Shown piece after piece: positions 1 to 6,096 of a stretch of DNA of 14,017 nucleotides. The notes below the pieces were generated by a model that was given only the letters and a program-made list of their open reading frames with translations, did no database searches and had not been told where the DNA came from. How positions within the stretch are numbered: position 1 is the stretch's first letter; each line of letters begins with the position of its first letter. Position numbers and translations under genes: made by a program. The stretch lies in NCBI GenBank assembly GCA_002323895.1, contig DCQM01000121.1, positions 20,318 to 34,334 on the forward strand, read 5' to 3'. The stretch is from Akkermansiaceae bacterium UBA1518. Its GTDB lineage: Bacteria; Verrucomicrobiota; Verrucomicrobiia; Verrucomicrobiales; Akkermansiaceae.

Positions 1-165
1 AACAACTAAGTCTCCCACATCTTCTTTACCAACTCCGGTCGCGGGGAGCTCGTCCTCCTTATTTACTTTTTTCAACCCAAGCAAGAGGAATGACATTCCA
101 AGCACGAGAGCGCAGATGAACGCTACACCCACATAAATCAGGGTTATCTTTTTTTTATCGGTCAT
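1..165 (-). CDS. N-terminal part of a small membrane-anchored protein, cut by the left edge
   Basis: Reading the minus strand from an ATG at 165 gives 55 codons that stay open to the window edge, so the C-terminus is missing. Residues 1-6 are short and charged (MTDKKK). A hydrophobic segment at about residues 7-31 looks like a membrane anchor or uncleaved signal. A charged stretch follows (KKVNKEDE). The start codon overlaps the stop of the upstream SCO-like gene by four bases (ATGA), which points to translational coupling in one operon with that gene and ctaB. From this context a role in respiratory-oxidase assembly is plausible, and a second, cysteine-bearing SCO protein is one candidate. 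The visible part has no diagnostic motif, so I cannot name it. Confidence 0.7.
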   Translation of the reverse strand, partial: MTDKKKITLIYVGVAFICALVLGMSFLLLGLKKVNKEDELPATGVGKEDVGDLVV

Positions 166-944
166 TCCTGTCCTTTTTCATTCGGGTTTTCGTAAAGATA
201 TTTGATCGAATCGATCAGGATCTCTTGCAGCTTCGGGGTTGTCATTTGAGGTGGTGTAAGATCCTTTTCCGGAAAATCTCTTTTTGCTTCTTCATACTTC
301 CGTTCCATTTCTGCAACCGTTTCAAAATTCCAACCTTCAGTCAGTCCGGGAATCCCCCGAATGAACATATTTTGGTCTAAAAGAACGAGGCGCGTGTCAT
401 AATCGAAAACCCCATTCCTTTCCGTTGGAATCCGGTTGAACCTCATTTTGGTTTTAGTGAACGACCGCAGCGATGTTTTAGCATCCTCATCAGCTACCAC
501 CCTAAGAACTTCAGGCTCCTTTCCATATTCCGCGAGAACACCGGCCATCTCTTCAGGGGCTTTGTTAGATCCATCTAAGACAAAAACAAGAATCCTAGGC
601 TTTTGTGGCGCCGCTTTAAACTCATCCATTACAACCCGAAGAGCCTCTAGGGAAGGCTGGGAACCAGGATTTGGAGTCTTTGGAAGAGTCAACACCAAGG
701 TCACATTTCCCTGGAGATCTTGGAGGTTTCGCGACTTCCCATCCGCTGTCAAAAGCTCTACCTCGGGTTCGGTGATTCGCGTTTCAAAGATGGGCCGCCG
801 ACTATCTGAGGTGTTTTCCCGATACCGCCGGTAAGAAAAGTTTAGCACGACACCACTCACAACCATAAAGATCACAAGCTTGATCGCCGTAGCGCGTAAC
901 TTCTTGGGGTCCCGATCGGCGGGCTCTAATTGACTGACGTCCAC
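162..944 (-). CDS. SCO1/SenC-like thioredoxin-fold membrane protein lacking copper ligands
   Basis: A 260-residue protein with a cytoplasmic N-terminus, one membrane segment (about 17-36) and a periplasmic domain (about 57-200) laid out like SCO1/SenC: a strand-rich start (VELLTADGK), a DLQGN turn, the redox-loop region, then a late DYDTRLVLLD strand. SCO proteins normally carry CxxxC plus a distal histidine, to bind copper and act on the CuA centre of cytochrome c oxidase. Here the loop reads LPKTPNPGSQPS, and the usual DHS-type histidine site reads DYD. The whole protein contains no Cys and no His, so it cannot use the canonical copper or thiol chemistry. Translation starts at GTG: an in-frame TAG lies 15 bases upstream (957-959), and the first ATG falls inside the membrane segment. 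It lies 17 bases after ctaB and overlaps the next gene by four. The SCO assignment is from fold and context; another thioredoxin-like family is possible. Confidence 0.72.
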   Translation of the reverse strand: MDVSQLEPADRDPKKLRATAIKLVIFMVVSGVVLNFSYRRYRENTSDSRRPIFETRITEPEVELLTADGKSRNLQDLQGNVTLVLTLPKTPNPGSQPSLEALRVVMDEFKAAPQKPRILVFVLDGSNKAPEEMAGVLAEYGKEPEVLRVVADEDAKTSLRSFTKTKMRFNRIPTERNGVFDYDTRLVLLDQNMFIRGIPGLTEGWNFETVAEMERKYEEAKRDFPEKDLTPPQMTTPKLQEILIDSIKYLYENPNEKGQE

Positions 945-961
945 TTCGATCGGAAGCTAGC

Positions 962-1921
962 CTAAGACCAAGTAAAGGCAAGACCGACCAATACGAGAGG
1001 AAGGTAAAGTAAAGTTCCAAGGAAAGCCTTTCGCATGGGAGCACGCTCACCTGAGGCCCCATAAGTCAGAACCGGCCGCATTAGATAAACCATCAAAGCG
1101 GTGTGGGAAACCGCAACCCACCACGGAAACAACCCCGTCGCCGCCCCTGAAATCACGAGTAAAATGAGACAAATCGAGAACCCAACAAATAATTTTGAGG
1201 TCTTACACCCCGATCCATCACCATTTGACCACATTTGGTATCCCGCGTTTTCATATTCCTCGCGACAAAGCCAGCTAATCGCGACGAAATGAGGTAGTTG
1301 CCAAAAAAACAAGAGCCAAAAAAGAAACCACCCACCCCAAGCAAGCCAATCACCCCCGCCACCGACCCAACCGATGAGAGGAGGAATTGCACCTGGAATT
1401 GCACCCACCAAAGTATTGGTGGAATGCCACTTTTTCATCGGAGTATAGACAAAAACATAAATCGCAATTGTGAAAGCTGCCAAAACGGCAGCCTCCAAGT
1501 TCACCTTTTCCGCCAAATGGATCACCCCAAAAGCTGCCAGCCCCCAACCAATGCCAAAAGCTTTCATCACACTCATCCGTCTCGAAGGCAGCGGACGATC
1601 CGAGGTCCGCTTCATCTGGGCATCGTCTTCAATCTCCATCAATTGATTAAAGGCTGCCGAGCCAAAAGCTGAAGCTGCTGTCCCAATCAAGGTATGGAGG
1701 AGAAGCCACCACTTATCGGCCATCCCCCCTGCCCCTTTAGCGGCCAGAAAAAAGCCAAAAAGCGTCGTAATAACTACAAAAGTGTTGAGCCGCAACTTCG
1801 TAAGAACTTGCAAATCCTTTGCGAGACTCGGCGTCTCGGGCTTAGCATCGATGGCTGACAACATTAGTAGTCTGCCCTCGTCTAGTGATTCCCGCAATCC
1901 CGAGTGTGCCATAATTGCCAT
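962..1921 (-). CDS. ctaB: Protoheme IX farnesyltransferase (heme O synthase)
   Basis: This polytopic inner-membrane prenyltransferase adds a farnesyl group to heme b to make heme O, the precursor of heme A for heme-copper oxidases. It is 319 residues long, close to the family norm. UbiA-superfamily motifs are clear: the first Asp-rich motif region N92...D99-D100 followed by MKRTSDRPLP (103-112), YTPMKKW (159-165), an AIPGAIPPLIGW loop (174-185) and WQLPHF (207-212) with downstream acidic residues. About seven to nine hydrophobic segments are visible. The chosen ATG at 1921 has AAGGA a few bases upstream, one of the few recognisable ribosome sites here. ATG at 1912 or at 1864 (Met20) are alternatives, and the membrane core begins only near residue 46. 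The gene leads the minus-strand run with the SCO-like gene 17 bases downstream, supporting an oxidase-assembly operon. Confidence 0.95.
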   Translation of the reverse strand: MAIMAHSGLRESLDEGRLLMLSAIDAKPETPSLAKDLQVLTKLRLNTFVVITTLFGFFLAAKGAGGMADKWWLLLHTLIGTAASAFGSAAFNQLMEIEDDAQMKRTSDRPLPSRRMSVMKAFGIGWGLAAFGVIHLAEKVNLEAAVLAAFTIAIYVFVYTPMKKWHSTNTLVGAIPGAIPPLIGWVGGGGDWLAWGGWFLFWLLFFWQLPHFVAISWLCREEYENAGYQMWSNGDGSGCKTSKLFVGFSICLILLVISGAATGLFPWWVAVSHTALMVYLMRPVLTYGASGERAPMRKAFLGTLLYLPLVLVGLAFTWS

Positions 1922-1951
1922 TTTTCCTTTTCGGCAGCCTCTCCATTCACA

Positions 1952-1959
1952 AGTATACC
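1952..1959. promoter_or_regulatory. Overlapping divergent -10 elements between ctaB and the NRAMP-like gene
   Basis: The 44-base space holds the palindrome GTATAC (1953-1958). On the minus strand it gives TATACT (1957-1952), five of six matches to the sigma-70 -10 box, placing ctaB transcription near 1945 with a leader of about 24 bases containing AAGGA. On the plus strand it gives TATACC (1954-1959), which ends six bases before the ATG at 1966. No convincing -35 box is seen on either strand, so this is tentative. Confidence 0.35.
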
Positions 1960-1965
1960 CTACAC

Positions 1966-3633
1966 ATGAGCGAAAAAGACCAATACCAGCGAGAATTGGA
2001 TGTCATCGAGGAGGTGAAAGACAAGGGAACCCTCGGGAAATTCTTCGGATACGCCAAAATTTCGGGTCCCGGTTGGTTACAAGGAGCCATCACCCTGGGC
2101 GGAGGTTCCCTTGCGGGAGCTCTCTACCTCGGAGTGGTCGCCGGAAACGACCTCCTCTGGGTCCAGCCGCTCGCGATGATTTGCGGCATTATCATGCTCG
2201 CAGCCATCGCTTACGTCACTCTTTCCACAGAGCAACGGCCGCTTCAGTTGATCAACCAACACCTCAATCCGCTCCTCGGCTGGTCGTGGCTCATCGCTAC
2301 AATCATGGCTAACATCGTATGGACCATGCCCCAATTCTCTCTGGGGACCGCTGCCATCCAACAAAACCTCGGAATCCTAAGCGGAGATGGCGGTCAATGG
2401 ACTATCATCGCGATTCTTTTCGCCATCGGGCTCTACGTCAATTACCTCTACCAAGCCGGCGGCGGCGGCGCGAAACTCTTCGACCGCATTATCAAATGCA
2501 TGGTCGGCCTGATCGTTCTTTCATTCATGGCCGTGGTCATTACCCTGTTTTCCAGCGGCAGCATCAGCCTTGGTTCCATCCTCGGTGGATTCATTCCCGA
2601 CCTTTCTCTTCTGGGGAGCAGCTCTTCGACCTTCTCCGCCGACATCGCCGCTTCTTCCAATCCTGAATTCTGGGAAAAGCATATCGTGGGAACACAGAAG
2701 TCAAAAATCTTTGCCGCCTTCGGCACGGCAGTTGGTATCAACATGACCTTTCTTCTCCCCTACACCCTTCTCAAGAAAAAGTGGGGCAGCAAACATCGTG
2801 GTCTCTCCATCACCGACCTCTCAATCGGACTATTCGTTCCTTTCTTCCTCGCCACAGCCTGTGTCGTTATCGCTTCCGCCTCGTCCTTCCACGGAAAAAC
2901 CGAAGACGTCGATCCAGTCAAAACCTACCCGACTCTCGCGAAAATGGACAGTGTGGAACCTCTCGTGAAAGATCTTCCCAAAAAGAGCGACGAAGAAAAG
3001 GCAACCTGGAATGAAATCGTCGCCAATGCTCCTTCTCTCAACGAATCTGACTTCAAACTCGCTGCCATGATTCACTCACGCGACGCCGGAGCTCTCGCGA
3101 TCACTCTAAAACCCTTCACTGGTGAAGTCGTTGGCCAAAAAATCTTCGGCATCGGCGTCCTCGGCATGGCCGTTTCCACCATCATCATTCTAATGCTCAT
3201 CAATGGACTCGCCTTCCAGCAGCTCTTTGAAAAATCACTGGGATCGACCAAATCCTACTTTCTAGGATGCGGGATTTCGGGATTATCAGGCTGCCTTTTC
3301 CCCGTCATCTGGAAAGTCGAAGCTAGCAAAGCCGCTCTTGCTATCCCTACTTCTGTCATCGGAGGAGCCTTGATTCCGATCGCCTACTTCACCTTCCTAC
3401 TTCTCATGAACTCCAAGAAGGTTCTCGGCGATAAGCGCCCTCGGGGAACCGCGCGCATTATTTGGAACGCCCTCATGATCTTCGCCACCACCATCGCCAC
3501 CGTCGGGACCTGGTGGGCCACCTCAGGAAAGAAATTCGGCGACGTCCCCGCCGGCATGATCGGAATGTCCTTCCTAGCGATCCTCTTCGTCGTAGGCACA
3601 CTGTCCTTCCTGAAAAACGAGAAGAGGGCGTAA
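1966..3633 (+). CDS. NRAMP-family-like membrane transporter with altered metal-site motifs
   Basis: A 555-residue polytopic protein with about eleven hydrophobic segments. The first membrane segment, GPGWLQGAITLGGGSLAG (34-51) followed by NDLLWV (61-66), aligns with the NRAMP helix 1 region (GPA...DPGN...LLWV). The fold is therefore most likely SLC11/NRAMP, the proton-coupled divalent-metal transporters. However, DPGN is replaced by GGGS (45-48), and the helix 6 MPH motif region reads GIN (257-259), so the usual Asp, Asn and Met metal ligands are absent. A hydrophilic loop of about 80 residues (309-391) lies between late helices and is longer than usual. The start is ATG 1966 because the sequence from there is charged and typical. 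The longer in-frame ATG at 1915 would overlap ctaB and add a peptide unlike the rest. No Shine-Dalgarno site is visible. Substrate is unknown; a structural LeuT-fold relative is the alternative. Confidence 0.75.
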   Translation: MSEKDQYQRELDVIEEVKDKGTLGKFFGYAKISGPGWLQGAITLGGGSLAGALYLGVVAGNDLLWVQPLAMICGIIMLAAIAYVTLSTEQRPLQLINQHLNPLLGWSWLIATIMANIVWTMPQFSLGTAAIQQNLGILSGDGGQWTIIAILFAIGLYVNYLYQAGGGGAKLFDRIIKCMVGLIVLSFMAVVITLFSSGSISLGSILGGFIPDLSLLGSSSSTFSADIAASSNPEFWEKHIVGTQKSKIFAAFGTAVGINMTFLLPYTLLKKKWGSKHRGLSITDLSIGLFVPFFLATACVVIASASSFHGKTEDVDPVKTYPTLAKMDSVEPLVKDLPKKSDEEKATWNEIVANAPSLNESDFKLAAMIHSRDAGALAITLKPFTGEVVGQKIFGIGVLGMAVSTIIILMLINGLAFQQLFEKSLGSTKSYFLGCGISGLSGCLFPVIWKVEASKAALAIPTSVIGGALIPIAYFTFLLLMNSKKVLGDKRPRGTARIIWNALMIFATTIATVGTWWATSGKKFGDVPAGMIGMSFLAILFVVGTLSFLKNEKRA

Positions 3634-3944
3634 CCCTCAGGAGCAGACGACAGCCTCTGGAGCTTTCATCCTCGTTCTCGCTCGAATCACAAGCCGACTT
3701 ACTCATCAGCTCATCCTAGGGGGCGTCGCACTCTCGATCATTTTCAGCATCGGGGCTTCCCTGATTAGGGAACCTTTGCTCTCTCCACGTTCGTTTATTT
3801 TTCCGATCAACCTTTCGCACTTTTACTCTGCACAACCAACATTTTGGTATTCGTCATCCGATTTTAGGAAGATCGCATTCACCCCAACGACATTTACTGG
3901 GTTTTTCGTTCGCCGAACTACCCGTTGCCCGCTTCATTGAAGCC
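3634..3944. other. Gap of 311 bases, mostly featureless
   Basis: It separates the transporter from the DUF5069 gene. It holds a short perfect inverted repeat, TTCCCT at 3757-3762 and AGGGAA at 3767-3772 with a four-base loop, not followed by a T-run and so a poor terminator candidate. One plus-strand frame stays open from 3614 to 3937 but has no ATG or GTG start. A promoter for the DUF5069-fumarase pair should lie here, but I could not pick out a convincing -35/-10 pair. Confidence 0.5.
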
Positions 3945-4373
3945 ATGCCTGAAGGTTATGAAATGCCACATTCCGCCCGCGACGAACTCGACGGGATCAT
4001 TTACCTCCCCCGACTTTGCGATAAGATCCGCAAACATCACGCCGGAACTCTTCATCCCGAATTTCATACCAACCTCGGCCTCGGCATGGATCTTTGGACC
4101 TGCCAATTCCTTGGAGTTGATTACAACGACTTGAAAGCCCAAGTCCTCGCCGGAGCCACTGATGAAGATGCCCTCATTTGGGCCCGCGAAAATGGCGTCA
4201 ATCGTCCCGATTACGAAAAAGCTTGGTTCCTCGCTTATATGAAGAACCGAGGCTTCCGCGACGATCTCAGCAAGCGCCTTGCTGAACGTAAAAAAGAAGA
4301 TCCCAAGACTGATCGCGATGATATTTTAAGCTTCATGGACTACATCGAAGTCGACGAAGGACGAAGCCTCTAA
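3945..4373 (+). CDS. DUF5069 domain-containing protein
   Basis: A small soluble protein of 142 residues spanning a whole DUF5069 domain, whose function is not established to my knowledge. Family-like features in order are an SARDELDGIIYLPRLCDKIR start (about 10-29, with the conserved PR-x-x-DK), HANL/GLGMD-like residues, CQFLGVDYNDL (about 53-63), VLAGATDEDALIW (68-80), a helical middle ending near KNRGFRDDLSKRLAE, then DRDDILSFMDYIEVDEGR near the C-terminus. No signal peptide or membrane segment is seen. ATG 3945 is used. ATG 3963 (Met7) is a real alternative, with AAGG about seven bases before it. The frame is open further upstream but offers no ATG or GTG near. The stop lies 13 bases before the fumarase start, so the two are probably cotranscribed. 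Confidence 0.88.
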   Translation: MPEGYEMPHSARDELDGIIYLPRLCDKIRKHHAGTLHPEFHTNLGLGMDLWTCQFLGVDYNDLKAQVLAGATDEDALIWARENGVNRPDYEKAWFLAYMKNRGFRDDLSKRLAERKKEDPKTDRDDILSFMDYIEVDEGRSL

Positions 4374-4386
4374 CCCACTCACTTCC

Positions 4387-6012
4387 ATGACCGAATTCCA
4401 CTACCAAGACCCTTTCCCCCTTGGCCCCGATCCCACGAAATACGAGAAGATTACCTCCGACTTTGTCACCTCTGAAATGTTCGGAGATCGGGAAATCCTA
4501 AAGGTCGACCCGAAGGCCCTCACCCTGCTGACCAACGAGGCAATTAAAGCGGTTTCCTTCAGACTCAGGACTTCCCATCTTGAGCAAGTCGCCGCCATTC
4601 TAGAAGATCCGGAGGCCACCGAAAACGACCGTATGGTCGCGCTAATGCTCCTTAAAAACGCCGAAATCGCCGCGCGAGGAATTCTTCCCGGCTGCCAGGA
4701 CACTGGCACTGCAATCGTAATGGGCAAAAAAGGTGAAAGCGTCTGGACCAGCGCCAATGATGCCGAAGCAATCTCGGCCGGTATCCATAAGACCTACCAA
4801 GAAGAGCACCTTCGCTACTCACAAGTGTCACCGTTAAGCATGTACGAGGAAGTCAACACTAAGACAAATCTTCCCGCACAGATCGATCTATTCGCCACCC
4901 CAGGCTCAGAATACAAATTCCTCTTTATGACCAAAGGTGGTGGCTCGGCCAACAAATCATTCCTCTACCAGCAGACCAAATCCCTTTTAAATCCGGAAAG
5001 CCTTATGGAATTCTGCATTGAAAAAATGCGCTCTATTGGCACCTCGGCCTGCCCACCTTATCACCTTGCTTTCGTGATCGGCGGAACCTCAGCAGAAGCC
5101 TGCCTTAAAACCGTCAAACTCGCATCAGCTCGCTACCTCGACGAACTTCCCACGACAGGCAACGAATATGGACAAGCTTTTCGCGACACCGAACTCGAAG
5201 GCAAGCTCCTTGAAGCCGCTCGTAAGATTGGGATAGGTGCCCAGTTTGGCGGTAAATATTTTGCGCATGACGTCCGTGTCATCCGCCTCCCCCGACACGG
5301 CGCTTCCTGCCCCGTCGGACTCGGCGTTTCCTGCTCGGCTGATCGCCAGGCCAAAGCCAAGATTACCAAAGATGGTATTTTCTTGGAGGAACTCGAAAAA
5401 AAACCCGGCCGATTCATTCCTGATCGATTTCGAGACTGGAAGTTCAAGGGCGTCGAAATCAATCTCGACGACGGGATGGAAAAAACTCTCTCCACTCTCT
5501 CAAAGTATCCCGTCACCACGGCTGTCTCACTTTCCGGTCATATCATCGTGGCTCGCGATATCGCACACGCGAAGCTTAAAGAAATCCTAGAAGCCAAGGG
5601 CGAGTTCCCAGACTATTTCAAAAAGTATCCAGTTTACTACGCAGGCCCCGCCAAAACGCCCGAAGGGATGGCATCAGGTTCATTCGGTCCAACCACCGCC
5701 GGTCGCATGGATCCCTACGTTGACATCTTCCAAGAAAACGGCGCCTCAATGGTCATGCTCGCCAAAGGAAACCGCTCTCAACAAGTCACCGACGCCTGCA
5801 ACAAACACGGTGGGTTTTATCTCGGCTCAGCTGGTGGCCCGGCTGCTTTACTCGCCAAAGAGCACATCAAAAGCCAAGAGGTCGTCGATTTCCCCGAACT
5901 TGGTATGGAAGCCGTTTGGAAGATTAGAGTAGAAAACTTTCCCGCCTTCATCCTAGTTGACAACAAGGGTAATGATTTTTTCACACAAATTAACCAATGC
6001 CCATCTCACTGA
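4387..6012 (+). CDS. fumA: Class I fumarate hydratase (single-chain, iron-sulfur)
   Basis: This cytoplasmic TCA-cycle enzyme interconverts fumarate and L-malate using an oxygen-sensitive [4Fe-4S] cluster. It is 541 residues, close to the 548 of E. coli FumA, with the alpha and beta parts fused in one chain. The three likely cluster ligands are Cys103 (GCQDTGTA), Cys222 (SACPPYH) and Cys316 (VSCSADR), each two residues before the known E. coli positions 105, 224 and 318. Other conserved stretches are KGGGSANKS (183-191), SGHIIVARDIAHAKLKE (383-399) and the substrate-loop region GSFGPTTAGRMDPYVD (431-446). The symbol fumA is by family; fumB is equally fair. It follows the DUF5069 gene by 13 bases with no Shine-Dalgarno site, suggesting coupling to it. 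No plus-strand terminator with a T-run follows. Convergent bamA ends 81 bases on. Confidence 0.95.
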   Translation: MTEFHYQDPFPLGPDPTKYEKITSDFVTSEMFGDREILKVDPKALTLLTNEAIKAVSFRLRTSHLEQVAAILEDPEATENDRMVALMLLKNAEIAARGILPGCQDTGTAIVMGKKGESVWTSANDAEAISAGIHKTYQEEHLRYSQVSPLSMYEEVNTKTNLPAQIDLFATPGSEYKFLFMTKGGGSANKSFLYQQTKSLLNPESLMEFCIEKMRSIGTSACPPYHLAFVIGGTSAEACLKTVKLASARYLDELPTTGNEYGQAFRDTELEGKLLEAARKIGIGAQFGGKYFAHDVRVIRLPRHGASCPVGLGVSCSADRQAKAKITKDGIFLEELEKKPGRFIPDRFRDWKFKGVEINLDDGMEKTLSTLSKYPVTTAVSLSGHIIVARDIAHAKLKEILEAKGEFPDYFKKYPVYYAGPAKTPEGMASGSFGPTTAGRMDPYVDIFQENGASMVMLAKGNRSQQVTDACNKHGGFYLGSAGGPAALLAKEHIKSQEVVDFPELGMEAVWKIRVENFPAFILVDNKGNDFFTQINQCPSH

Positions 6013-6078
6013 TCCTGCTACAATTCTTCAGGCTACCCGCGTCTAAATCGGCACATCAGAGGCTGTCGGTTTGAAGAA

Positions 6079-6096
6079 AATAGGGGACCCCTATTA
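6079..6096 (-). terminator. Intrinsic terminator overlapping the bamA stop codon
   Basis: The 17-base near-palindrome AATAGGGG-A-CCCCTATT (6079-6095) includes part of the bamA TAA stop (6094-6096). Read on the minus strand, the hairpin is followed by TTCTTC, giving a U-rich tail (CCCCTATTTTCTTC). The loop is very short (effectively three bases with a seven-pair stem). On the plus strand no T-run follows, so it suits bamA rather than fumarase, although it may help block read-through between the convergent genes. Confidence 0.55.

Noticed and set aside
1298..1672. 124-codon frame antisense to ctaB
   Set aside because: It lies wholly within ctaB on the other strand, with biased composition and no family motif.
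1782..2312. 176-codon plus-strand frame spanning the ctaB start and the transporter start
   Set aside because: It is out of frame with two well-supported genes and its product is low-complexity Arg/His/Pro-rich, typical of a shadow frame.
3757..3772. Inverted repeat TTCCCT-gatt-AGGGAA in the gap after the transporter gene
   Set aside because: Six pairs only, no T-run on either side and more than 120 bases from the stop codon, so not supportable as a terminator or operator.
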